A stretch of DNA of 8,209 nt. Origin: Actinomycetes bacterium (lineage in GTDB: Bacteria > Actinomycetota > Acidimicrobiia > Acidimicrobiales > RAAP-2). Numbering within the stretch: position 1 is the first letter of the stretch; every line of letters starts with the position of its first letter. The notes beneath the pieces were generated by a model. It did no database searches and was not told the DNA's origin. It saw nothing but the letters and a program-made list of their open reading frames with translations. The DNA lies in assembly GCA_021806055.1 (NCBI GenBank), contig JAJZYE010000032.1:1-8209 (forward strand). Direction: 5' to 3'. Positions 1-7,551 of the stretch are shown here, piece after piece. The translations under genes and the position numbers were made by a program.

Positions 1-1243
<1,243 letters not shown>

Positions 1244-1252
1244 GTGATGTTG

Positions 1253-1258
1253 TCCTTC
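1253..1258 (-). promoter_or_regulatory. Ribosome binding site of pckG
   Basis: Read on the minus strand this is GAAGGA, nine bases before the GTG at 1243. It decides the start: the family's N-terminal region begins close to this codon, and no other Shine-Dalgarno-like stretch lies nearby. I could not find a convincing -10/-35 pair for pckG in the 61-base gap. Confidence 0.6.
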
Positions 1259-1304
1259 GCTGTTCGCACGCCGCCGGTCGGCGCACTTCTGGCCCTGCGA
1301 CGTC

Positions 1305-2258
1305 GTGTCCACTGTGGCTGACCCACCGGCGCCCCGTGAGGGGCTCACCCGCAATGAAGACGACATCGTGGAGCGTATCGCGCACATCGTGGCGCGCCGT
1401 GCGACCCCACCCGGCGAGGTGCACGTCGGTGACGACGCCGCGGTGCTGTCGCCCCTGGTCGGCCGCACGATCATTAGCACGGACACGGCCGTGTGGGGGG
1501 TGCACCTGGACGCCCAGTTGTTCCCGCTGGAGGACCTGGGGTTCAAGGCGGTCGCCGCGGCGGTGTCGGACCTGGCGGCGATGGGGGCCTACGCGCGGGG
1601 CGCCGTGGTGGCCGTTGGTTCGCCGCCCGGCACCGACCTCGAGGAGCTGCACCGTGGGATCGCCGACGCCGCCACGGCCACCGGGTGCCCCGTGGTCGGC
1701 GGGGACCTGACCCGTTCGCGTGACGTCTTCGTGGCGGTGACGGTGATCGGTGACTGCCCCGGGGGGAATCCGGTGCTGCGCCGCGGTGCGCGTGACGGCG
1801 ACGTCCTGGTGGTCACCGGTCCTCTCGGCCGCTCCGCCGCGGGCTTGCGTCGGCGCCGTGAGGGGGCGCCGCTCGCCGACGAGCTGGTGGTGGCCCACCG
1901 ACGTCCGTGGCCGCGCTTGCGCGAGGGCCGGGCCGCACGCGACGCCGGGGCGCACGCGATGATGGATCTCAGTGACGGGTTGGGGCTGGACCTGCACCGT
2001 CTCGCCGACGCCTCGAGCGTGGGCTTCGAGCTCGCCGACGTCCCCGTGGCGCGTGGCGCCACGTTGGACGAGGCGATTGCCGGTGGGGAGGACTACGAGC
2101 TGCTCATCGCGACGGGACACCTCGCGCGTCTCCAGATGATCTTCGACGATCGCGGACTCACGGCGCCACTGGTGATTGGCGCCGTGGTGGCCGACCCCGC
2201 CCAGCGTCACTGGCGTGGCCGGGAGTTCGTGCGACGGGGCTACCAGCACCAACTGTGA
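1305..2258 (+). CDS. thiL: Thiamine-monophosphate kinase ThiL
   Basis: Phosphorylates thiamine monophosphate with ATP to give thiamine diphosphate, the last step of the de novo pathway; soluble, of the PurM/AIR-synthase-like fold. The 317-residue product has the family length and all signature blocks in order: GDDAAV (42-47), STDT (58-61), SDLAAMGA (88-95, magnesium/ATP region), GGDLTRS (132-138), DLSDGL (222-227), GGEDYELL (260-267) and a C-terminal GYQH. The chosen start is GTG 1305; GTG 1314 in the same frame is an alternative. Neither has a clear Shine-Dalgarno sequence, and no start codon occurs further upstream before an in-frame stop at 1245. No other thiamine gene is in view. In mycobacteria, as I recall, thiL also lies a few genes from the DAK2-recG pair, so the context is conserved. 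It faces rpmB at its 3' end. Confidence 0.96.
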   Translation: MSTVADPPAPREGLTRNEDDIVERIAHIVARRATPPGEVHVGDDAAVLSPLVGRTIISTDTAVWGVHLDAQLFPLEDLGFKAVAAAVSDLAAMGAYARGAVVAVGSPPGTDLEELHRGIADAATATGCPVVGGDLTRSRDVFVAVTVIGDCPGGNPVLRRGARDGDVLVVTGPLGRSAAGLRRRREGAPLADELVVAHRRPWPRLREGRAARDAGAHAMMDLSDGLGLDLHRLADASSVGFELADVPVARGATLDEAIAGGEDYELLIATGHLARLQMIFDDRGLTAPLVIGAVVADPAQRHWRGREFVRRGYQHQL

Positions 2259-2259
2259 G

Positions 2260-2290
2260 GAGTGCGCCGCGCATCGGCGAGTGCGCCGCG
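2260..2290. repeat. 12-base direct repeat after thiL
   Basis: GAGTGCGCCGCG occurs at 2260-2271 and again at 2279-2290, beginning one base after the thiL stop codon. The two copies are separated by seven bases. No third copy is seen nearby. In DNA this rich in G and C it may be a chance tandem duplication, and I assign no function. Confidence 0.5.
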
Positions 2291-2347
2291 AGCCACGCGT
2301 TGGTGCGTCGTCGCCGTGGCGCTGGGTGGCGCGCACGCGCGGGCGGG

Positions 2348-2362
2348 CCCGACGACGTCGGG
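2348..2362. terminator. Short GC hairpin between convergent thiL and rpmB
   Basis: CCCGAC (2348-2353) pairs perfectly with GTCGGG (2357-2362) around a three-base loop. It lies eight bases beyond the rpmB stop codon and about 90 bases beyond thiL, so it could stop transcription from either side. There is no T-tract on either strand, so it is not a canonical intrinsic terminator; GC-rich actinobacteria often lack one. The function is an inference. Confidence 0.3.
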
Positions 2363-2370
2363 TCGACGCG

Positions 2371-2574
2371 TCAGGCGCTACGACGCGCGGGTTTGACGAC
2401 CTTGCCCGATCGCAGGCAGCCCGTGCACACGTTGAGGCGCTGGGGCGTCGCGCCGACCAGGGCGCGCACGCGCTGGATGTTGGGGTTCCAGCGGCGCTTG
2501 GTGCGCCGGTGGGAGTGCGAGACGTTCATGCCGAAGGACGGCTTCTTGCCGCAGATGTCGCAGACCGACGCCAT
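2371..2574 (-). CDS. rpmB: Large-subunit ribosomal protein L28 (bL28), zinc-ribbon form
   Basis: Structural protein of the 50S subunit. The product is 67 residues, normal for bL28. It opens with [15 protein letters not shown] and carries [14 protein letters not shown] at 19-32 and [15 protein letters not shown] at 45-59, all typical of the family. Cysteines C5, C8, C50 and C53 form two CxxC pairs, so this is the zinc-binding (C+) form rather than the cysteine-free paralogue that zinc-starved bacteria can express. The ATG at 2574 is chosen over upstream in-frame ATGs because AAGGAGAAGG lies just before it and the family starts here. It is a single-gene unit: convergent with thiL and divergent from the DAK2 gene. 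In Bacillus, as I recall, rpmB also sits beside yloU-yloV, so the neighbourhood may be old. Confidence 0.97.
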   Translation of the reverse strand: MASVCDICGKKPSFGMNVSHSHRRTKRRWNPNIQRVRALVGATPQRLNVCTGCLRSGKVVKPARRSA

Positions 2575-2580
2575 GATGAA

Positions 2581-2590
2581 CCTTCTCCTT
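2581..2590 (-). promoter_or_regulatory. Ribosome binding site of rpmB
   Basis: The minus strand reads AAGGAGAAGG, ending six bases before the ATG at 2574. It contains two overlapping Shine-Dalgarno cores, AAGGAG (10 bases from the start) and GAAGG (6 bases). This is the strongest ribosome binding site in the window, fitting a highly expressed ribosomal protein. Confidence 0.8.
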
Positions 2591-2637
2591 AGCCCCGCCA
2601 TCACTTGGGTCAGCGATGGGGTAGAAACCGAAGCGCC

Positions 2638-2646
2638 ATTGTAGCA
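2638..2646 (-). promoter_or_regulatory. Candidate extended -10 promoter of rpmB
   Basis: The minus strand reads TGCTACAAT: a TGn extension followed by TACAAT, five of six matches to TATAAT. Transcription would start near 2631, leaving a 5' leader of roughly 55 bases that includes the Shine-Dalgarno sequence. I see no good -35 hexamer at the usual distance, which extended -10 promoters can do without. The element overlaps the candidate -10 of the divergent DAK2 gene. Confidence 0.45.
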
Positions 2647-2647
2647 T
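2642..2647 (+). promoter_or_regulatory. Candidate -10 element for leaderless DAK2-family gene
   Basis: TAGCAT fits the actinobacterial -10 pattern TANNNT and ends eight bases before the ATG at 2656, so the transcript would begin at or within a base or two of the start codon. The absence of any purine-rich ribosome binding site upstream of the ATG supports a leaderless mRNA. No convincing -35 hexamer is seen 16-18 bases upstream. Confidence 0.4.
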
Positions 2648-2658
2648 CGCTAGCGATG
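2645..2658. repeat. 14-base perfect palindrome covering the fakA-like start codon
   Basis: CATCGCTAGCGATG equals its own reverse complement; its last three bases are the ATG of the DAK2-family gene. It also overlaps the candidate -10 of that gene and abuts the one for rpmB. It could be the operator of a dimeric regulator or a small hairpin at the mRNA 5' end. The symmetry is directly visible; the role is inferred. Confidence 0.5.
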
Positions 2659-4299
2659 ACGGCCCCCACGAAGCTCTCGCCGACTGACGTGCGCACGGCC
2701 ATCACGACCTTCGCCGCGCTGTTGCGCTCGCACCGCGAGGTGATCAACCGGTTGAACGTCTACCCGGTGCCCGACGGCGACACCGGCACCAATATGACCC
2801 TCACCGTGGAGTCCGTGGTCGCAGCCTTCGGCTCCGATGCGGGCGAGCCGACCATGGAGTCGGTCTGCCAGGCCATCGCGAACGGGTCGCTGATGGGAGC
2901 GCGGGGCAACTCGGGCGTGATCCTCTCACAGCTCCTGCGCGGGCTCGTCGAGCGATGGCGTGCGGTGGTGGCGGTTACGCCGTCACTGCTCGCGGAGTCC
3001 CTGCTGCGGGCGGATCAGATGGCCCGCGAGGCCGTGGTGCGTCCGGTGGAGGGCACGATCTTGTCCGTCGCGCACGCGGCCGCCCAGGGGGCCGCCGACG
3101 CGACGGACTCCCTGACGCACCTGGTGCGCTCGGCGCGCGACCGCGCGCGTGTCGCCCTGGCTCGTACGCCGGACCAGTTGGCGGTGCTGAAGCAGGCCGG
3201 CGTGGTGGACTCGGGCGGCACGGGGCTGGTGCTGCTCTTTGACGCCCTGTGCCACGTGGTGGCGGGGGACCCCCTGCCCGTGGCACCCCCCGCCGAGGCC
3301 ATTCACGTGCGCGTCAGCGAGGAGGTGGCGGCTCACCCCGACGACGCGGTGGGTCAGCTGCGCTACGAGGTGATGTTCCTCCTCGAGGCGTCCGAGGTCA
3401 CGATGGCGGCATTTCGCGACGTCTGGGCGGGACTGGGCGACTCGATCGCCGTCGTGGGCGGCGACGGCCTCTACAACTGCCATATCCACACCAACGACAT
3501 CGGCGCGTCGATCGAGGCGGGGCTGGACGCGGGACGCCCTCGTCACATCCGCGTCACCGATCTGGCGGAACAGGTGATCGAGGAGCGCTGGGTGCGCGAG
3601 GCCGACGTCGTGGGCACGCCGGTCAACGACGCCGTGGCGCCACCCACCACGGCGGTGGTGGCTGTGGTGGTGGGCGACGGCGTGGCGCGAATCTTTCGTT
3701 CCCTGGGCGTGCGCGCGGTCGTCTCGGGTGGACAGTCCATGAATCCCTCGACCGAGGAGATGGTGGCCGCGGTTCGCGCGGTCGGTTCCGACCAGGTCGT
3801 GATCCTGCCCAACAACGCGAACATCCGACCCGTGGCCGAGCAGGTGGCGGGTCTCGTCGACGCGACGGTACGCGTGGTACCCACGGCGTCCATCGTCGAG
3901 GGTTTCGCGGCGCTGCTCGCCTACGATCCCGCGGCGGACGCCGACCACAACGCGATCGCGATGGCGGCCTCCGCAGCGCACGTCGTGGCCGGCGAGGTGA
4001 CCCGGGCGGTGCGCGACACCTGGACCGACGTCGGCGAGGTCCACGTGGGCGACTGGATTGGTCTGAGCGCCCGGGGCGTGCGCGCGGTGTCCGAGTCTGT
4101 CGCGGGAGCGGCGACGGCACTGTTGAGCGACCTGGTGACGCCCGCCCACGAGCTGGTGACGATCATCGAGGGCGACGGGTCGAGTGCGGCGAACACGCGG
4201 CGAATCACCGAGTTCCTCGCCGAGCGCTACCCGACCCTGGCCGTGGAGGTGCACCACGGAGGCCAGCCCCTCTATCCCTACTTCGTCGGCGTGGAGTGA
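2656..4299 (+). CDS. fakA: DAK2-domain protein, FakA/YloV-type fatty acid kinase catalytic subunit
   Basis: In Firmicutes this family is the ATP-binding subunit of fatty acid kinase, which phosphorylates FakB-bound fatty acids to acyl-phosphates. The 547-residue product has the full three-part layout. The N-terminal DhaL/DAK2 domain carries PDGDTGTNM (39-47; D40, D42 and N46 in the magnesium-ATP site) and GARGNSGVILSQ (from 81). A middle domain contains LRYEVMFLLEA and the probable zinc motif CHIHTN (275-280). A C-terminal domain carries SGGQSMNPSTEE, LPNNANI and PTASIVEGFAAL. The ATG at 2656 is preferred because the DAK2 domain starts about ten residues later; an in-frame TTG at 2605 is unlikely. 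The stop overlaps the recG start by four bases, so the two are probably co-translated. No fakB and no Asp23/YloU gene is nearby, so the fatty-acid role is inferred from family and domain layout. Confidence 0.9.
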   Translation: MTAPTKLSPTDVRTAITTFAALLRSHREVINRLNVYPVPDGDTGTNMTLTVESVVAAFGSDAGEPTMESVCQAIANGSLMGARGNSGVILSQLLRGLVERWRAVVAVTPSLLAESLLRADQMAREAVVRPVEGTILSVAHAAAQGAADATDSLTHLVRSARDRARVALARTPDQLAVLKQAGVVDSGGTGLVLLFDALCHVVAGDPLPVAPPAEAIHVRVSEEVAAHPDDAVGQLRYEVMFLLEASEVTMAAFRDVWAGLGDSIAVVGGDGLYNCHIHTNDIGASIEAGLDAGRPRHIRVTDLAEQVIEERWVREADVVGTPVNDAVAPPTTAVVAVVVGDGVARIFRSLGVRAVVSGGQSMNPSTEEMVAAVRAVGSDQVVILPNNANIRPVAEQVAGLVDATVRVVPTASIVEGFAALLAYDPAADADHNAIAMAASAAHVVAGEVTRAVRDTWTDVGEVHVGDWIGLSARGVRAVSESVAGAATALLSDLVTPAHELVTIIEGDGSSAANTRRITEFLAERYPTLAVEVHHGGQPLYPYFVGVE

Positions 4300-6488
4300 C
4301 GTCGGCACCTGGTCGACCGCTGCGCGATCTGGCGGACGTGCCAGTGACGGCGCTGCGCCACGTCGGTCCCGCGCGGGCCACGGCCCTGGCGCAGCTCGGC
4401 GTGACGTCGATCTTCGACCTGTTGACCTTCTACCCCCGGCGGTACCTGGATCGCACGCGCCGCGCCGACGTGGCCAGCCTGGCCGTCGGCGAGGAGGCGG
4501 CCGTCGTCGGCATCGTGCGCGCGGTGCGCGCGCGGCGCACCTCCCACGGGCGCTCGTTGGTCGAGGTGGACGCGGCCGCCGGTGAGGAGTCGCTGCGCGT
4601 CGTCTTCTTCAACCAGGCCTGGCGCGAGCGCCAGCTGGTCGCCGGGACCCACGTCCTGCTCTACGGCCGTCTCGAGGACTACCGGGGTCGACGTCAGATG
4701 ACCAACCCCGTGGTGGACGTGATCGTGGGTGTCGACGGCGAGGTGCGCGACCCGAGTCGCGTCGGTCGCGTCGTCGCGCTCTACCCCTCGTCGGAACGCT
4801 CGCGGCTCACCAGCTGGGAGATCGGGGGGTACGTGGACGAGGCCCTGCGGCGCAGCGGGTCACTGTCCGACCCGGTGCCGCGCGCGCTGCGTGACTCGCT
4901 CGGCCTGGTCGATCGCACCGCCGCCTTCTGGGCGATGCACCGGCCCGCGGCCCTCGACGACGTGGAGCCGGCGCGCCGTCGCCTGGCCTTCGACGAGTTC
5001 GTGCGCCTGCAACTGGCCCTGGCGCAACGCCGACGCCGCATGGTGGCGGTGGCCTCGGGGGTGGTCCACCCCGTCGATCCCACCGACATCGAGGTCGCAC
5101 CTGGTGCGCCCGGCGGGTCACTGCTGCGCCGCTTCCTGGCCGGCCACCGCTTCGCGCTGACCGGCGCGCAACGCCGGGTGCTCGCCGAGGTGCTGGCCGA
5201 CCTCGCTCGCCCCACACCCATGCAGCGCCTGCTCCAGGGTGACGTCGGGTCGGGCAAGACGATGGTGGCGCTGAGTGCGCTGCTGGTCGCCGTTGACGGG
5301 GGGCGCCAGGGGGCCCTCCTGGCACCAACCGAAGTCCTGGCGGAGCAGCACGCCGCGTCACTGCGCGCCGACGTGGCCGACCTGCGCGTACCTGACTCGA
5401 GAGTGCTCGGGGGTGAGCGCGCCTTGTCGATCGCCGTGCTCGCGGGATCACTCGGGGTTCGGGCGCGCGCCGGGGTGCTCACGGGGCTGGCCGACGGGTC
5501 GGTGGACATCGTCGTGGGCACACACGCCCTGCTCCAGGAGGACGTGCGCTTCGCGGCACTCGGGGTGGTGGTCATCGACGAGCAGCACCGCTTCGGGGTG
5601 CAACAGCGCGCCGCGCTGGTGGCGCGTGGTCGCGAGCGATCCGCCGAGGGCCGTGACCCCGACGTTCTGGTGATGACGGCGACGCCCATTCCGCGCACCG
5701 CCGCGATGGTGACCTTCGGTGACCTGGATCGCTCGGTGATCGACGAGATGCCCGCGGGCCGCCAGCCCGTCCTGACGCGGTGGCTGGGAGCTCGTGACCA
5801 GACCGAGTGCTGGGAACGCGTGCGCGCCGAGGTGGCGCGCGGCCGCCGCGCCTTCGTGGTGTGCCCCTTGGTCGAAGGGTCTGATCGGGTGATCGCCGCC
5901 AGTGCGGTCAGCGAGCGTGACCGCTTGGCGCACACCGAGCTGGCGGGACTGCGCGTGGGGCTGTTGCACGGCCAGATGAAACCAGGCGAGAAGGAACTGG
6001 TGATGGATCAGTTCCGTGAGGGCGCACTGGACGTGCTGGTGGCCACCGTGGTGATCGAGGTGGGCGTGGACGTCCCCGAGGCCAGCGTCATCGTGATCGA
6101 GGACGCGTGGCGCTTCGGCTTGGCGCAGCTGCACCAACTGCGCGGGCGGGTGGGACGGGCGGGCGACCGGGGGTACTGTTTCCTGCTCGGCGACGCGCCG
6201 AGCGACGAGTCTCGCGCCCGGCTCGAGGCGCTGGTCGGCTCGCACGACGGGTTCGCCCTGGCGGAGATTGATCTCGACCTGCGCGGTGAGGGCACCCTGC
6301 TCGGCTCGCGCCAGCGCGGGCGCAGCGACCTTCGCGTGGCGTCGCTGCGTGACGACGAGGACCTCCTGGTCGCGGCGCGTGACGCCGCGGCGAGCCTGGT
6401 CGAGGACGCTGACGTCTCCGACGAACTGGTCGGCGAGCTGCGCCTGCTGGCGGAACCGGCGGAGGTGGGCTTCCTCTTCCAGGGGTGA
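4296..6488 (+). CDS. recG: ATP-dependent DNA helicase RecG
   Basis: Double-stranded DNA translocase that reverses stalled replication forks and processes branched recombination intermediates. The 730-residue product is close to family length. The N-terminal part has the helix-hairpin-like LRHVGPARATALAQLG (20-35), FYPRRYLDRT (45-54) and an OB-fold wedge region with FFNQAW and YGRLEDYRGRRQMTNP. The helicase core follows: GDVGSGKT (Walker A, 315-322, K321), DEQHRFG (Walker B, 428-434), TATPIPRT (461-468), LHGQMKPGEKE, and QLRGRVGR (motif VI, 614-621). A C-terminal RSDLRVASLRDDEDLL block is typical of RecG. The start is the GTG at 4296, overlapping the preceding TGA; the frame stays open far upstream, but there it reads through the DAK2 gene in low-complexity sequence. 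Expression is probably coupled to the upstream gene. All key motifs are intact. Confidence 0.97.
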   Translation: MTSAPGRPLRDLADVPVTALRHVGPARATALAQLGVTSIFDLLTFYPRRYLDRTRRADVASLAVGEEAAVVGIVRAVRARRTSHGRSLVEVDAAAGEESLRVVFFNQAWRERQLVAGTHVLLYGRLEDYRGRRQMTNPVVDVIVGVDGEVRDPSRVGRVVALYPSSERSRLTSWEIGGYVDEALRRSGSLSDPVPRALRDSLGLVDRTAAFWAMHRPAALDDVEPARRRLAFDEFVRLQLALAQRRRRMVAVASGVVHPVDPTDIEVAPGAPGGSLLRRFLAGHRFALTGAQRRVLAEVLADLARPTPMQRLLQGDVGSGKTMVALSALLVAVDGGRQGALLAPTEVLAEQHAASLRADVADLRVPDSRVLGGERALSIAVLAGSLGVRARAGVLTGLADGSVDIVVGTHALLQEDVRFAALGVVVIDEQHRFGVQQRAALVARGRERSAEGRDPDVLVMTATPIPRTAAMVTFGDLDRSVIDEMPAGRQPVLTRWLGARDQTECWERVRAEVARGRRAFVVCPLVEGSDRVIAASAVSERDRLAHTELAGLRVGLLHGQMKPGEKELVMDQFREGALDVLVATVVIEVGVDVPEASVIVIEDAWRFGLAQLHQLRGRVGRAGDRGYCFLLGDAPSDESRARLEALVGSHDGFALAEIDLDLRGEGTLLGSRQRGRSDLRVASLRDDEDLLVAARDAAASLVEDADVSDELVGELRLLAEPAEVGFLFQG

Positions 6489-6492
6489 GTCA

Positions 6493-6511
6493 CCCGCGGG
6501 TCCGTCGCGGG
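6493..6511 (+). terminator. GC hairpin just after recG, possible weak terminator
   Basis: CCCGCG (6493-6498) pairs with CGCGGG (6506-6511) around a seven-base loop, starting five bases after the recG stop. An alternative stem, GGTCC with GGACC (6499-6503 and 6510-6514), competes with it. There is no T-tract. It could end part of the fakA-recG transcript just ahead of the candidate rsmD promoter, but the evidence is structural only. Confidence 0.25.
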
Positions 6512-6517
6512 ACCACG

Positions 6518-6523
6518 TAGCCT
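6518..6523 (+). promoter_or_regulatory. Candidate -10 element for leaderless rsmD transcript
   Basis: TAGCCT matches TANNNT and is followed by six G residues and then the GTG at 6530, so transcription could begin at the start codon itself. The G run is too close to the start to work as a normal Shine-Dalgarno sequence. It resembles the TAGCAT upstream of the DAK2 gene. No clear -35 is visible. Confidence 0.4.
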
Positions 6524-6529
6524 GGGGGG

Positions 6530-7057
6530 GTGCGAGTGATCGGTGGCGCCGCCCGGGGGCGTTCGCTACGAGCCAAGATCCCCTCGTCGGTACGCCCGAC
6601 GACCGACTTCACCCGCGAGGCGATCTTCTCGATGCTCGAGAGCCGTGGGGGCCTGCGGGGACTGGTCGTCGCCGATCTGTATTGCGGGAGCGGGGCGATG
6701 GGCATCGAGGCACTCTCGCGCGGCGCGCGCGAGGTGTACTTCGTTGACGACGACCCGGCGTGCCTCGCCGCCGTACGCGAGAACTTGGCGCCGCTCGGCC
6801 TCGAGGGGCGCGCGCACGTGGTGCGGGCCTCACTGCCGCGCTGGCACCCTCCAATCGGTTTGGACCTGGTGTTGGCCGACCCCCCCTACGGTCCACTGGA
6901 CGCCCGGGCGTTACTCGACGCCGCACCCGCACGGCGGGCCGTGATCGAGAATGACCGCGCCACGACCCCGCCCCCGGGGTGGATGGTCACCAAGTTCAAG
7001 CGATACGGCACTACGCTCGTAACGATGTTAGAACCCACGTACGGGCGGGACGAGTGA
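6530..7057 (+). CDS. rsmD: 16S rRNA (guanine(966)-N(2))-methyltransferase RsmD
   Basis: Uses S-adenosylmethionine to methylate N2 of G966 (E. coli numbering) in helix 31 of 16S rRNA during 30S assembly. The 175-residue product, near the usual length, begins MRVIGGAARGRSL as in the family and continues with RPTTDFTREAIFSML (22-36). The SAM-binding motif I DLYCGSGAMGIEALSRGA is at 49-66, the acidic motif II end VDDD at 72-75, and the catalytic motif IV DPPY at 117-120. The start is the GTG at 6530; a second in-frame GTG two codons later is less likely because the arginine just before V-I-G-G is conserved. The stop overlaps the coaD start by four bases; rsmD-coaD is one of the commonest bacterial gene pairs. 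A 41-base gap separates it from recG. Confidence 0.95.
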   Translation: MRVIGGAARGRSLRAKIPSSVRPTTDFTREAIFSMLESRGGLRGLVVADLYCGSGAMGIEALSRGAREVYFVDDDPACLAAVRENLAPLGLEGRAHVVRASLPRWHPPIGLDLVLADPPYGPLDARALLDAAPARRAVIENDRATTPPPGWMVTKFKRYGTTLVTMLEPTYGRDE

Positions 7058-7551
7058 CGGTCGGGCTGATCCCGGGCTCCTTCGACCCGTTCCACAACGG
7101 TCACCTCGAGGTGGTGGAGCGCGCGGCGCTCATCTTCGACGAGATTGTGGTGGCGGCTATTCGCAATCCCCAGAAGACCGAGCCCCTCTTCAGCCTCGAC
7201 GAGCGCCGCGACATGATCGCCGAGTCCTGCGCCCACATTGACTCGGTGCGTATCGTCTCGATCTCCTCTCTGCTCGTGAACGTCGCGCGTGACGTGGGCG
7301 CCACGGCCATCGTGAAGGGCTTGCGCGCGGTGTCCGACTTCGAGAGTGAGCTGCAGATGGCCCAGATGAACCGGTCACTGGCCGGCGTGGAGACCCTCTT
7401 CATCCCGACGAGTTCGGGCCACTCGTTTATCGCCTCGCGCCTCCTGCGCGAGGTGGCGCGCTACGGCGGTGACATCACGTCCTTCGTGCCCGCGCCGGTC
7501 GCCAAGCGCATTCGCGAGCGATTCCCGGGAGGCGGCCATGACGTCCTTTGA
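7054..7551 (+). CDS. coaD: Phosphopantetheine adenylyltransferase CoaD
   Basis: Transfers AMP from ATP to 4'-phosphopantetheine, giving dephospho-CoA and pyrophosphate, the penultimate step of coenzyme A synthesis; a hexameric Rossmann-fold nucleotidyltransferase. The 165-residue product matches family length. It has PGSFDPFHNGH (7-17, with the HxGH nucleotide-binding motif H14-H17), LFSLDERR (45-52), VKGLRAVSDFESELQMAQMN (87-106, with K88 and R91) and SFIASRLLREVARYGGDI (124-141). Two details differ from well-known CoaDs: FHNGH replaces the usual (V/I)T(N/L)GH, and the C-terminal ISSS/VSSS motif reads IASR. The KGLR, ELQMAQMN and GGDI blocks still identify CoaD rather than NadD. The GTG start overlaps the rsmD stop. 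The coding end overlaps the next gene by 14 bases. Confidence 0.95.
   Translation: MTVGLIPGSFDPFHNGHLEVVERAALIFDEIVVAAIRNPQKTEPLFSLDERRDMIAESCAHIDSVRIVSISSLLVNVARDVGATAIVKGLRAVSDFESELQMAQMNRSLAGVETLFIPTSSGHSFIASRLLREVARYGGDITSFVPAPVAKRIRERFPGGGHDVL
7527..7532 (+). promoter_or_regulatory. Ribosome binding site of SepIVA-like gene, inside coaD
   Basis: GGGAGG lies five bases before the ATG at 7538, within the last codons of coaD. It settles the start of the downstream gene and explains the glycine-rich end of CoaD (PGGG), whose codons double as this site. Confidence 0.65.

Noticed and set aside
2605..2655. TTG start extending the DAK2 protein by 17 residues
   Set aside because: The extension would run through the candidate promoters and palindrome, has no ribosome binding site, and is not needed for the DAK2 domain.
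3249..4295. Long upstream extension of the recG frame (about 350 residues)
   Set aside because: It lies entirely inside the DAK2 gene, is Arg/Gly-rich with no domain resemblance, and RecG length and motifs fit the GTG at 4296.
2983..4308. A 441-residue minus-strand frame opposite the DAK2 gene
   Set aside because: It is rich in His, Arg and Gly with no recognisable motif and is explained by the third-position GC bias of the gene opposite.
4781..5935. A 384-residue minus-strand frame opposite recG
   Set aside because: It is Ser/Arg/Thr/Pro-rich, typical of antisense to a GC-rich gene, and the plus strand carries all RecG helicase motifs.
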